Below are positions 23,142-34,206 of a DNA stretch of 64,000 bases, piece after piece. How positions within the stretch are numbered: position 1 is the stretch's first letter; each line of letters begins with the position of its first letter. Origin of the DNA: Lepidonotus clava (taxonomy: Eukaryota > Annelida > Polychaeta > Phyllodocida > Polynoidae); the NCBI GenBank assembly GCA_936440205.1, contig OW387136.1, positions 14,418,788 through 14,482,787 of the forward strand. The letters run 5' to 3'. The notes under the pieces were generated by a model. That model did not search any database and was not told the origin of the DNA. It worked only from the letters and a program-made list of their open reading frames with translations. Position numbers and translations under genes: made by a program.

Positions 23142-26100
23142 TTACAGATCTAAGCGTTTCGCTGGTCTGCTAACACGACCAGACCTAGTCACAATAGTAG
23201 GACACGGTTTCGGTGGACTGACTACCTTTGAACCTCTAATAGGTTCAGAAACTACTCTAGGGCTTTGAGCCACTCTAGGAGTTTGAGGGACTGGAGGAAT
23301 ATTAACCACTGCTCCAGGGAAGGTCTGACCTTCATTTTGTGGTGGTGGTATAACCTGGAGATGACGCCTGTTGCGTCGGACGGTGGAACCGTTCGCTGAC
23401 TTCACGATATATGATCGCGGAGTATCTGTACCCACAACTACTCCGGGATCACCCCAAACTTTTTGTAAGTCAGTTTTTATTCTTACATTTTCTCCCCCTT
23501 CTAAAGGTGTGATAGGTTTAGCACCGTGCTTTTTGTTATAGAATCTTGTGTGTGATTCTTTCGCGACCTGGTCGTTTTCCGACACAATTTTCAGATCGGG
23601 CCATTTTGGCTGTAACGCACTAGGTATTACGGGTAGCGTTGACTGAATTCTCCTACCCATGAGGAGCTGCGCTGGACTATATCCAGTCGATGAGTGTGGC
23701 GTCGAACGATAAGCTAGTAACGCTAGCATAGGGTCAGACTGTCGCAGAACTGTTTTGGCGACTTGAACGGCGCGTTCAGACTGACCGTTAGACTGAGGAA
23801 AATACGGACTTGAGGTTTGATGGCGAAAACCTAACGCGTCTGCGAATTGTCGAAATTCTTTCGAACTAAATTGTGGTCCGTTATCGGTCACTAGCAGATC
23901 GGGAATACCGAATCTCGCAAAAATACATTTCAATTTCGCTGTGACCGCGTGTGTGGTAGTCTCGGCTAGATAAACGAGTTCGATGTATCGCGAATAATAA
24001 TCGACGACTACCATATACTGCTGATTGTTAAAATCGAGCAGATCTGCGCCTAACATCTGCCACGGCCTATCTGGTAGGACAGTGGGAACCAGTGGTTCTT
24101 TCGGAGTTGTTGGCTTATACTTTTGGCAGTGTGCGCACTGCTGGACAATTTGTACGATGTCCTCGCCAACTTTCGGCCACCAAACGGACTGTTGGACCCT
24201 TTCTCGACATTTCGTGAGGCCTTGGTGCCCTTCGTGAATTCTACGGAGGACGTCGGCTCTCATACTACTAGGTATGACTAGACGGTCGTCATACGTTATG
24301 AGTCCGTCGTGGACGCTCAGATGGCCTCGCGCATTATAATACGACTGCGCGATAGGAGCTACGGAGCTCAAATGCAACGGCCAACCTGAGTTGGTATATC
24401 GAAATACCACACTTAACTCTTCATCCGTTTGGGTCATCTCGCGGATTACTGATAGCCTTTGGCTAGTCAGCGGCCAGCCCTGCTCTACGGCAGCAATATG
24501 GGCTTCAATTTCTTGCTCGATCTCGGAAATTTCACCGCGTTGTGGCGCTCTCGATAGCGCGTCAGCTATCACCAGCTGTTTACCCGGAACGTGCTGGGCC
24601 TCGGGGTTATATCGCATCATGCGAATTAATAAGCGTTGGCAACGAATCGGGACTTTGTCTAAGTCGCGCGTGTTTATAAGTGGTACGAGCGGTTTGTGAT
24701 CGGTCAACAACTTGAAATTTAGACCACGCAGATATTTGTCGAATTTCTCGCAACACCATACCCCGGCCAAACACTCTTTTTCGATTTGCGCGTAACCTTT
24801 CTCCGCCTGAGATAAGGTACGAGACGCGAACGCCACTGGGCGTAACTCTCTACCATGATACTGCATGAGAACACCCCCTAGACCATAACTACTGGCATCT
24901 GCTGAAACAACAGTGGGTTTACTAGGGTCAAAATACGCCAGAACAGGAGCTGTAGAAATAAGATCTTTAACCTTCGCAAACGCTGCTTCCTGCTCGGGAC
25001 CCCAATACCAGGATACATCACATTTCAACAGGTCATTCAAGGGTTTTAATACAGTTGACAACTGATCAATATGTGAACACAAATAGTTTATCATACCAAG
25101 AGCTCTCTTTAGCTCTGTCACGTTGGTTGGCGGTGCTAGGTTCTGAATGGCAGTAACCTTGTCCTTTGTGATAGATACACCGTCTTTGCTGATGGACTGT
25201 CCTAGGAAGGTTAGTTCACTTTGACGATACTTGCACTTACTGTCGTTCAACTTTAGTCCGTTGTTCTTCAGGACGTCCAGAACTCGTGACAAACGTTCAT
25301 CGTGTTGCTCTATGCTCGAGCCATACACAAGAATATCGTCCATATACACTACTACCCCGTCGAGCCCTTTGAGCAGCTCGGTCATCTTAAACTGGAATAT
25401 TTCTGGGGCGGACGTTATACCAAAGGGAAGGCGATTGAAACAATAACGACCAAACGGTGTAATAAAAGTTGTTAATTTTACACACTCGCTATCTAACGGT
25501 ATCTGCCAAAACCCACTAGCGGCATCTAACGTACTGAAAACTTTGCCGTCTGACAACTTACACAGGATATCTTCTTTCGTGGGAATTACATATTTTGGTC
25601 GTACAATGGACTCGTTCAGATGTTTCAAATCGACACAGATACGAATGTCACCTGATTGCTTAATCACCGGCACCATGGGTGCACACCACTCTGTAGGCTC
25701 GGAAACACTACTAATAACGCCCTCGCGTTCCATTCGCTCGAGTTCGGCTTTAACTTTGGGCAAAATCGGTATGGGGACGCGACGCGCAGTCGATACGCTG
25801 TACGGTTGCGCGTTATCTTTTAGGACGATTTTTACGGGGTCGCCTTTCAGGGTACCTACCCCTGGTACTGGAACACTACCTTTCGCTTCGACAGCGAGAA
25901 TACGGGCAATCAACCCGAGACGAACGCAAGGCCCCCGACCCAACAAACTTGTCGTCGCCCCCTTAACTACTTGTACGAGGTAATGGTACCTTTCACCTTT
26001 GTATGTGGTACGGGCTACAAACTGACCTAAATTACTCAGTTGGCCTCCTGGGCTCTTCAGGATAACTTTACTTGGTTTTAGGCGCGGCCGGTTTGGCATT

Positions 26101-27485
26101 TTACGATAAACATCTTCTGAGATAACTGTAACATCTGCGCCACTATCTATCTTAAAATTGATAACGTCACCGTTAACTTCTAGGTCGATGTACCACTCTG
26201 TTTCGTCAGAAATATCGCAATCGATAGAATTAACACAGAACTCAGGTTCAACACAGGGTTTGTCAACATTATCTTCACAGAAAATAGAACCAAGAAAATA
26301 CGTGTCTTCACCGTCGGACTCTACGTACTCTTCGGACACCTCATCTAAATTTCTGCGACCTGAACCTCTGCCTCGGTAGTAACCTCTACCTCTACCTGAA
26401 CCTCTACCTGAACTTCTACCCGAACCTCTACCTGAACTACCTCTACCTGAACTACTTGTAGAGTTACAACAACGAGCATAATGCCCCTGCTTACCACATT
26501 CGTTACAAAACTGATCTTTTGCGGGACAAACTTTATGACGATGATCGAGAAGTAGGTTACAATTACTACAAAGTCTGTCAGAACTTGATCTTTCGGGCCT
26601 TCTGCTGTACCGTCCTCGACCTCTACCGCGGGCAACATGGTCAACGCTCTTACTACTGACAAAATCATTTTGTTTCTTTACCATTTCGGAATTACGAATT
26701 CGTTCGATACAATTTTCGAGGGTGAGGTCTGCCTTTAACTGCAACTCTAGCGACAACTCTTTATCTAAAATACCTATAACCAGTCTGTCTCGTATCTCCT
26801 CGTGTTTGTTGTTGAAATCACAAGTCTCCGATAACTCCATGAGAGACCTGTAGAAACTTTCGGCGCTCTCGCCGGCTTGCTGAGCACGCAGATGAAACTT
26901 GGCACGCTCGTGGATGATGTTGCGCTTCGGGACGAAGTAACCGTCAAAGCGCTGGAGAACGAGGGTAAAGTTGTCGGCATCGGCCACGGGTTGGGCCGCA
27001 TTCGCGTCGGCCGCAGCTGCTGGGGCCACGGCGGCGAGTTGGAAACTGTTGTAGATTTTCTCAGCCTCGCGACCCATCGCGTAGACTAAGGAACTAACTT
27101 GGACGGCACCGGTCTCACGATCTAACTTGGTGGCAGTCCTGAACCTGAGGAACCGTTGCTTCCACTCAGGCCAGTCTGCAGGCTTGTCAAACTGGAAACT
27201 CTCAGGTGGGTTGAATTTAGGCATGGTGGAACTGTCACTCACAACTGATGGGCACAAACTAGGGCACTGGTGGTAAAACTGGCTAAAACTCACACCACTG
27301 CAGACTGTAGACACAGTAGAACTTGTAGAAATGCAGCAAATCAAGCCACAATTAACTGTCACTGACACTGGCCCTGCTTTAGATTGACTCCCATGTGGCC
27401 TTGAACAAACTTGGGCACTGTCACTGGCACTGACAGCCCAGACAGCCCAGATCAAACACAGAATACTCAGCACTAAAACTTTCAT
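23142..27485 (-). CDS. Gag-Pol polyprotein of the LTR element
   Basis: One frame encodes the structural and enzymatic parts of the element. The ATG at 27485 gives a hydrophobic leader; a more usual Gag start is the ATG at 27224 (MPKFNPPESFQFDKPADW), so the mature start is uncertain. Parts in order: a Gag core; an RG-rich nucleocapsid with a CCHC knuckle (CNECGKQGHYARC); an aspartic protease (KIDSGADVTVI); reverse transcriptase with the YMDD box (VVYMDDILVYG); RNase H (LTDHKPLV); and integrase with its HHCC zinc site (CAHCQKYK) and catalytic core (VTDNGPQFSSKEF, then QSNGQSER). A basic tail follows. The frame looks whole. The domain order protease-RT-RNase H-integrase is that of Ty3/Gypsy (Metaviridae). 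Confidence 0.93.
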   Translation of the reverse strand: MKVLVLSILCLIWAVWAVSASDSAQVCSRPHGSQSKAGPVSVTVNCGLICCISTSSTVSTVCSGVSFSQFYHQCPSLCPSVVSDSSTMPKFNPPESFQFDKPADWPEWKQRFLRFRTATKLDRETGAVQVSSLVYAMGREAEKIYNSFQLAAVAPAAAADANAAQPVADADNFTLVLQRFDGYFVPKRNIIHERAKFHLRAQQAGESAESFYRSLMELSETCDFNNKHEEIRDRLVIGILDKELSLELQLKADLTLENCIERIRNSEMVKKQNDFVSSKSVDHVARGRGRGRYSRRPERSSSDRLCSNCNLLLDHRHKVCPAKDQFCNECGKQGHYARCCNSTSSSGRGSSGRGSGRSSGRGSGRGRGYYRGRGSGRRNLDEVSEEYVESDGEDTYFLGSIFCEDNVDKPCVEPEFCVNSIDCDISDETEWYIDLEVNGDVINFKIDSGADVTVISEDVYRKMPNRPRLKPSKVILKSPGGQLSNLGQFVARTTYKGERYHYLVQVVKGATTSLLGRGPCVRLGLIARILAVEAKGSVPVPGVGTLKGDPVKIVLKDNAQPYSVSTARRVPIPILPKVKAELERMEREGVISSVSEPTEWCAPMVPVIKQSGDIRICVDLKHLNESIVRPKYVIPTKEDILCKLSDGKVFSTLDAASGFWQIPLDSECVKLTTFITPFGRYCFNRLPFGITSAPEIFQFKMTELLKGLDGVVVYMDDILVYGSSIEQHDERLSRVLDVLKNNGLKLNDSKCKYRQSELTFLGQSISKDGVSITKDKVTAIQNLAPPTNVTELKRALGMINYLCSHIDQLSTVLKPLNDLLKCDVSWYWGPEQEAAFAKVKDLISTAPVLAYFDPSKPTVVSADASSYGLGGVLMQYHGRELRPVAFASRTLSQAEKGYAQIEKECLAGVWCCEKFDKYLRGLNFKLLTDHKPLVPLINTRDLDKVPIRCQRLLIRMMRYNPEAQHVPGKQLVIADALSRAPQRGEISEIEQEIEAHIAAVEQGWPLTSQRLSVIREMTQTDEELSVVFRYTNSGWPLHLSSVAPIAQSYYNARGHLSVHDGLITYDDRLVIPSSMRADVLRRIHEGHQGLTKCRERVQQSVWWPKVGEDIVQIVQQCAHCQKYKPTTPKEPLVPTVLPDRPWQMLGADLLDFNNQQYMVVVDYYSRYIELVYLAETTTHAVTAKLKCIFARFGIPDLLVTDNGPQFSSKEFRQFADALGFRHQTSSPYFPQSNGQSERAVQVAKTVLRQSDPMLALLAYRSTPHSSTGYSPAQLLMGRRIQSTLPVIPSALQPKWPDLKIVSENDQVAKESHTRFYNKKHGAKPITPLEGGENVRIKTDLQKVWGDPGVVVGTDTPRSYIVKSANGSTVRRNRRHLQVIPPPQNEGQTFPGAVVNIPPVPQTPRVAQSPRVVSEPIRGSKVVSPPKPCPTIVTRSGRVSRPAKRLDL

Positions 27486-27533
27486 GAGGCAAAAATCACA
27501 GTTCCACAACTTCTCTGGATGTTCATCAACTCA

Positions 27534-27548
27534 CCACTTCTGACACCA
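27534..27548 (-). promoter_or_regulatory. tRNA-Leu primer-binding site
   Basis: Immediately inside the 5' LTR the sense strand reads TGGTGTCAGAAGTGG, the complement of an animal tRNA-Leu 3' end with CCA. This is the primer used by Mag-type elements. Confidence 0.85.
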
Positions 27549-27693
27549 TGTCATGAGATGTTCTTTAACTATGGATAAACTGAACTTATAGATGCTGAGA
27601 ATAAGGAGCCACGAGTAGAGTGCCGTGCGATAAACCGGAAGTGTTTATTCCGCGTCTTAAGGTATCACAATACAAGATTCCGATATTACGACA
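27549..27693 (-). repeat. 5' LTR of the Ty3/Gypsy element
   Basis: 145-bp LTR that would carry the element's promoter. It matches the LTR at 22822-22966 except for one base near 27680. It abuts the GGCAG target duplication on the right. Confidence 0.95.
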
Positions 27694-27698
27694 GGCAG

Positions 27699-28180
27699 CA
27701 GGTGCCCCTTGGATCTACTTTTAGATCTAGACTACTCAGTCTAGTTCTGTTTACCTTTCTTGTATGCCGTCATCACTGATTCTTGTAAAATGCTAATGCT
27801 ATTGTTTTAGCAGTGGCTTCAATGGTTTTGCTACTCGGTCTACTCATAGAGATACATAAGATAGAGTGGAAACAAGCACTGGGCCGACTGGTGCATGTCT
27901 GTCTCGGTATTGTTATGCAAATTAGCACCTGATAAGGGCTGGGAGGGGTGTCATAGGCTCATGGGGCAATTCCTACTGCAAAAGTACAGAAATGTATCTA
28001 TAAGATTAAGCCATAACTCATTCGAAAATGATCAGAATTTTACAAATTATGTATCAATAAAAAGATATGAACATGTAGAATAAGAATTTATCGACTTTCT
28101 TATAGATTTTGAGATCTTTCATGTCAAAATATCTAACTATGTTTAGACTAAAATTTCACAAATATAAAAACAAAAGTTTT
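27699..28180. other. Spacer between LTR element and satellite array
   Basis: About 480 bases of AT-rich DNA without a supported gene or repeat. It becomes A/T-homopolymeric just before the satellite edge. Confidence 0.5.
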
Positions 28181-30600
28181 AAATAAAACCAATTATTCCA
28201 TAAACTATAGACTATGGCGTTTTTAATGAGATATAGATGATGGCTCTAGCATTTGTGGTTTTCTCAAAATTAATTCCCAAAGTTTGACAATTTTCACATT
28301 TCAGCCATGCTCGGGGAAAGGGACACATAGCCACTTTAGTACCCCAAATACCATTTTATGCCCCCCACAGAACCTAATTAGGTTATAATGGGATAGGAAA
28401 CTGTCTCATCAATCACACTGGTGAATATCAGAGCCATAAATAGCACATAAATAGGTTTTTGGGATTATCACTTGACCCATTCGAGCCAATGTCAGAATCC
28501 AATGAGTTTGATGTGATTGAAAATTGACAAAGTTTGGGAGGTAATTTTAGGCAAACCACACGTTGGATATCCAATTAAGCTTTTATACTGCCATGAGTAG
28601 TTACACTCTATGTGAAATGATTGGTTTTATCTGGAGGAAAAATGTTCAAGAGGCCGAAATCTGACTTTGAAGAAGTGTCGTAATTAAATTGTATATTCTC
28701 GCGAAAAGTGACATGTATCCACTGTAGAACCTAAAATACCATGTTATGCCCCCCAGAGAATCTAATTGGGTTATAATATGATAGGAAACTGTCCCATCAA
28801 TCACACTGGTGAATATAAGAGCCATAAGTGGCATATAAATGGGTTTTTGGGATTATCACTTGACCCATTCGAGCCAATGTCAGAATCCAACGAGTTTGAT
28901 GTGATTGAAAATTGACAAAGTTTGGGAGGTAATTTTAGGCAAACCACACGTTGGATATCCAATTAAGCTTTTATACTACCATGAGTAGTTACACTCTATG
29001 TGAAATGATTGGTTTTATCTAGAGGAAAAATTTTCAAGAGGCCGAAATCTGACTTTGAAGAAATGTCGTAATTAAATTGTACATTCTTGGGAAAAGTGAC
29101 ATCCCCAAAACTGATTTATATGTCACTTATGACTCTGATATTCACCAGTGCAATTGATGAGACAATTTCCTACCCTATTATAACCTAATTAGATTCTGTG
29201 GGGGGCATAAAATGGTATTTGGGATTCTAAAGTGGCTATGTATCGCTTTTCCCGAGAATATACAATTTAATTCCGACATTTCTTCAAAGTCAGATTTTGG
29301 CCTTTTAACAATTTTTCCTACAAATAAAACCAATCATTTCACAAAGAGTGTAACTACCCATGGTAGCATAAAAGCTTAATTGGATATCCAACTTGTGGTT
29401 TGCCTAAAAATAAGTCCCAAACTTTGTCAATTTTCCATCACATCAAACTTGTTGGATTCTGACATTGGCTCGAATGGGTCAAGTGATAATCTCAAAAACT
29501 CATTTATATGCTATTCATGGCTCTAATATTCACCAGTGTGATTGATGAGACAGTTTCCTATCCCATTATAACCTAATTAGGTTCTGAGGGGGCATGAAAT
29601 CGTATTTGGTGTTCTAAAGTGGCTACATGTCACTTTTCCCGAGAATATACAATTTAATTCCGACATTTCTTCAAAGTCAGATTTCGGCCTTTTGAAAATT
29701 TTTCCTACAGATAAAACCAATCATTTCACATAGAGTGTAACTACTCATGGTAGTATAAAAGCTTAATTGGATATCCAACTTGTGGTTTGCCTAAAATTAC
29801 CTCCCAAACTTTGTCAATTTTCAATCACATCAAACTCGTTGGATTCTAACATTGGCTCGAATGGGTCAAGTGATAATCCCAAAATCCTATTTATGTGCTA
29901 TTTATGGCTCTGATATTCACCAGTGTGATTGATGAGACAGTTTCCTATCCTATTTTAACCTAATTAGGTTCTGTGGGGGGCATAAAATGGTATTTGGGGT
30001 TCTAAAGTGGATACATGTCACTTTTCCCGAGAATATACAATTTAATTCCGACATTTCTTCAAAGTCAGATTTTGGCCTTTTAACAATTTTTCCTACAAAT
30101 AAAACCAATCATTTCACAAAGAGTGTAACTACCCATGGTAGCATAAAAGCTTAATTGGATATCCAACTTGTGGTTTGCCTAAAAATAAGTCCCAAACTTT
30201 GTCAATTTTCCATCACATCAAACTTGTTGGATTCTGACATTGGCTCGAATGGGTCAAGTGATAATCTCAAAAACTCATTTATATGCTATTCATGGCTCTA
30301 ATATTCACCAGTGTGATTGATGAGACAGTTTCCTATCCCATTATAACCTAATTAGGTTCTGAGGGGGCATGAAATCATATTTGGTGTTCTAAAGTGGCTA
30401 CATGTCACTTTTCCCGAGAATATACAATTTAATTCCGACATTTCTTCAAAGTCAGATTATGGCCTATTAAAAATTTTCCCTACAAATAAAACCAATTATT
30501 TCACATAGAGTATAACTACTCATGGTAGAAACAATAGCTTAATTGGATATCTAACTTATGGTTTGCTCAAAATTAATTCCCAAACTTTGACAAATTTGTT
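28181..30600. repeat. 388-bp satellite array with an inverted block
   Basis: Landmark words repeat with a 387-388-base period. In the right part the junction of the G-run and CAT falls at 29206, 29593, 29981 and 30368. In the left part the reverse complement (ATG followed by CCCCCC) falls at 28361 and 28749. The left margin (28181-28305) is a diverged unit in the right-hand orientation, 28309-29100 holds two units in the opposite orientation, and 29101-30600 holds four more in the original orientation, the last diverging into flank. Units 1 and 3 of the right part are nearly identical and differ from unit 2, so a 775-bp dimer is the most recent repeat unit. There is no coding capacity. Confidence 0.93.
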
Positions 30601-30638
30601 ATTTTTCTCAATTTTCTTCAATTTTCATTTTAGTTCGG

Positions 30639-31729
30639 AGCAGCAAATTGGGAACTTTTGACTAGCCACATTCAAGGCCATCTCAAACAAAATAAAAACA
30701 TTTTTTTTAACCCAAATAGTTTTCAAAAGAATATTACAGTCCTTATCTCTGATACCATACTATAAAAATCTATCTTAAAGACATTTTTTGGGTCAAATTA
30801 TCAGTATAATAGCAAATACCTGTGTCTAAAGCCCAAAATTGGCAAAAAGCTGGTCCTTTCAAACAGTATGATTTAGCAAAAATCTAATAAATCTGTGAGA
30901 TACATTCCATAAACATTCTCCAGGACCCTCTTTTCATAATGGTAGGGCTTATAAATGATAGTGTGTCTCTTAGAAAACTTTTAGTAATATGTTTGAATTA
31001 ATAGAAATATAAAAGACAGCATTAATTCACATTTCCAGCCATTAATTTTACCTTTTCTGATAAGATTGTTCTACCAATCTGTCATGATCAGGCCATGACT
31101 CAGATAACTGGGTCATGACCTTGACCTCCGTTTCTTAATTCTTAACCATTAAACCTGACAACATGTCATGACATCAAATATTTTGTACTTTAGACCTGCA
31201 AACATGTCTGTAGTTGACATATATCCGTCATGTTGTTTAATTAATTAAATCATCATCAAATTTATTATGAAATATGTGGAAATAGTGTAAATACAATCAA
31301 TTACATCAGCGTCAAAAGGTATCAAAATGGCAACGTTTTGGGAAAACGTAATTTCTAAACAAATGTTAATAAATCAACAGATAAAAGGTGCATCATAAAA
31401 AGGAAGACATTAATGGAAACTGTGTGAGACATTTATTCATTTAAGATGTAAAAAATTGAGATCATAGAAATTCATTATGAATTATGACGCCAGCTGAACA
31501 GATATGTCATAACGTTTTGATGTTTTTTCGATATTTTTTGTTCACGTTGCAAGGGATTATGGGTAATATCTTATATAAATACCATGATAATACATACCAT
31601 GAGGTAGAGAATTTCATAGGCTTTCTCATCATACCTTTTTTGTAAAGATTGATTGAAAACTTCCTGTGCTACTACATTTTATGTGTTTTAAGGTTTGAAA
31701 AGGTACCTTTTAGTTCCCAATTTGCTGCT
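30639..31729. mobile_element. Candidate 1.1-kb DNA element with 18-bp terminal inverted repeats
   Basis: AGCAGCAAATTGGGAACT at 30639-30656 is the exact reverse complement of 31712-31729. The 1,091 bases between are AT-rich and without a transposase frame. A target duplication was not seen, so this could be a non-autonomous element with decayed flanks or a chance palindrome; an 18-base perfect match at this spacing makes chance unlikely. It starts about 40 bases after the satellite edge. Confidence 0.5.
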
Positions 31730-33166
31730 ATTAATTTATTTCTAATTGACATAAATATGTCATTTTTGGTATCTTCTTAATCAGAATTGTGTTTTCTATT
31801 CATTCCTATTGAGTACATTTTGATTGTAGTGATATACATTTTGAAGATCATTTGGGTACTAGGCCAAAAAAGGTGTGAAACCCCAGTCTCACACCTCACA
31901 CTCTCCAAGCAGATGTTTATCAACCATGTCTGTTTTGCCTATCCTGGAGAGCTATCCGAGACAAGGAAAATCTAGAAACAACACAAGTTTCCTATCTATG
32001 TTATGTATGTCTATGGTCTACTGCCTTATTCTTTAGGTCAATCTTGATGGATCTACAAGACATGTATCAAAGTATCATTAGCCTAGGTTAGACTAGAGGC
32101 AGACCAGTAGATGATGATCTATAAATCAGTTGCATATAATAAAGGTAGCAATACCATACACAAAATATAATTTAAGGTTTCAGTTACTTTGCAATGCCTG
32201 TAAGATCTACCGGAATTAGTACTTTTCATATTTTCAAACAGATCTAAAATCTGACTTGGCAAACCCAAAATATAGCAAAAAATAGTATTAGAAAAGTAGA
32301 TTCTTTTGGTATAAATTTTACATTAAAACAGTAGTAGTGACATGGACACCCAAATGGGCCAATTTTTACACATTTTCTCCACTATACTGCCAGTTTCAGG
32401 CTAAAATCCGCGGATCTTTCAATAATTACATTCCAAAGTATCATATATTATTAAAAAGATCGTTTCTAGCACGGATCTCACCCATATTTATTTGCCATAT
32501 TTTTTCATATCCAAGATCTTGGTGAAAAACTCCAAATTACTAGTTTAAGGCAAGACATAAAAAAAACCTGAAAAAGTGGCCCACATTAATGAAAATATTT
32601 TGTTGTTTCTCATAATAACTATTCACGGAAAATTATCAAATTAAAACTTATTTTGATAAAACCTCGGATTATTATCCCAGATAAATCCCCTCTTTCTAAT
32701 GGTACGGTAATATTGGTTTTGCTTTCCTCTTAGAATTAAAAAAGTTATAGCCAGGTGGCTGCTTCCAATCCCGGTAAAATCAGGAATTTTCAAGTTTTTA
32801 CCCATATTTCTCAGGGCTTTTGGTATTGCTAATAAAGGCTTATACGACACATATCCTTTGTAGACTTCAAGTTGTCAATAAGATTTATTATTAACTTAAC
32901 CCCTGTTAGTGTTATGTATATAGATATATATATATATATACAGATATATATGTATATATATATCTATAGATATGTAGTTGCACTAGATCTACGTTATGGT
33001 TGCATCCAATGCTGTTCTAAATGTGACAACATCGCACTGAGGCAGAGGCCTCAGGCATGTGGATTATAGGAGCGCATTTCTTAACATCGAATACTTTATG
33101 ATTTAATAAAATTGCTTGAGATCAAGTGAAAGGATGTATTTATAGAACAGGTGAAAAGATGGTCAC
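31730..33166. other. Gene-free AT-rich stretch
   Basis: No supported gene. Contains a TA-rich microsatellite (32914-32972). The open frames present are short and lack splice partners. Confidence 0.5.
32914..32972. repeat. TA/GATA-type microsatellite
   Basis: A run of TATATA interrupted by GATA, CAGATA and TGTATA words. Confidence 0.85.
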
Positions 33167-33438
33167 CGAATGCAGTGTTTACGATTAACACTGGCCCGTA
33201 GGCCAATGACCGACAATTTGAGAACAGGGCCGACAATTCTCACCAAAATTAGGGCCGAATAGGCCCTGATGGCCGATAGGGAATTTTTGCCGTTTTATTT
33301 TTGTAAAATGGAGACTTACGTATTTGGGAGCCTATCCTATGGAGTAAAAATCAGGGCCAACAGAAAGCTATCAGGGCTGACGATATCTGGACATAGTTGG
33401 CCAACAGGCCAAAAAGTTAGTCACCAACACTGCGAATG
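33167..33438. mobile_element. CAGTG...CACTG MITE, 6-bp target duplication CGAATG
   Basis: Element 33173-33432 starts CAGTGTT and ends AACACTG, and is flanked by a perfect CGAATG duplication (33167-33172 and 33433-33438). The interior repeats GGCC/AGGGCC motifs in both orientations (GGCCCGTAGGCCAA at the left, TTGGCCAACAGGCC at the right). There is no coding capacity. Confidence 0.82.
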
Positions 33439-33687
33439 TTGTCAGCACTGACATAAGACAATGCTAAAACAAATAATGAATAGCATTATTATAGTGAGGT
33501 AAAGCAAGGTTGAGAAGGGGAGTTGAAACTGCCATCAAAATCAGTATGTAACCATGCATGACAGTGTCACCTGCCTAGAGAGGCACCATAGCAAAGATGG
33601 GAATGATCAATAAAAGAGTAATATATAAGGGCTGCCACTGCAGCATGGGGTTGGAGAGTAAAAACTGAAAGAGATAGGTATACATGG

Positions 33688-33916
33688 CAGATTCAGTGTC
33701 TGAAATTAAGGGTGCACCCTGTACCCGAGGTGCATGTTTTTGCAGCAGGGTGCATGATTTTTAAAAGTGTGCACCCAGTAGATGCACATATTTTTTATTG
33801 AATAAACAGCCTTATATCACTGAGGGTGCACTCTATGGTTCCCGGGTGCACACTTCTCAAAGCTATGCACTTGGCTTGTGCATAGATTTAAACCTTAATT
33901 TCGGACACTGCAGATT
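33688..33916. mobile_element. GGTGCACC-rich MITE, 6-bp target duplication CAGATT
   Basis: Element 33694-33910 starts CAGTGTCTGAAATTAAGG and ends CCTTAATTTCGGACACTG, and is flanked by perfect CAGATT copies (33688-33693 and 33911-33916). The interior carries many GGTGCACCC-type words in alternating orientation. It is homologous, in opposite orientation, to the element at 55871-56088, and a truncated relative lies at 54863-54945. Confidence 0.88.
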
Positions 33917-34206
33917 GGTGGAAGAAGTCGGTGCTGATGATATTCTAACGTGACCAAGTGATAGGCTGGAGTAAGAAAGACTACATGCTTTGTGCAGTGA
34001 GACTGAGATACCTAAGGGACTAAAGGTGTGTCTATGGATAAGACCTGGCTTACCTATGTGGTCATTATTACCATTGGGATCTATAGGTAGGACGAACAAT
34101 TTAGAGGGCTGGACCTTGTACGTTGACCACCTGTGCTTCTACTGTCTGCAGTTGATTTCTATAAACTTTATTCCTCTGCAAGTGAGTCTCCTCATTCAGA
34201 TCTGAA

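Larger units (their letters stand above)
22817..27698 (-). mobile_element. Young, whole-looking Ty3/Gypsy LTR retrotransposon (Mag/Steamer-like)
   Basis: The element spans 22822-27693 and reads on the minus strand. It is bounded by two 145-bp LTRs and a 5-bp target duplication GGCAG (22817-22821 and 27694-27698). The LTRs differ at one of 145 sites, so the insertion is recent. The LTRs begin TG and end CA in the sense direction. A primer-binding site complementary to tRNA-Leu (27534-27548) follows the 5' LTR, and a purine tract (22967-22980) precedes the 3' LTR. A single gag-pol frame fills the inside and looks whole. Short LTRs, a tRNA-Leu primer, one fused frame and a single main CCHC knuckle fit the Mag lineage (SURL and Steamer kin of marine invertebrates); this assignment is inferred from architecture and motifs. 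The GC content and codon use differ visibly from the flanks. Confidence 0.93.

Noticed and set aside
24025-26668. Open frames within the LTR element in other frames
   Set aside because: They are shadows of the gag-pol frame and its RG-rich region, with no independent homology.
28181-30600. CRISPR-like regular repeat
   Set aside because: Units are 388 bp without unique spacers, occur in both orientations, and lie in animal DNA. It is a satellite.
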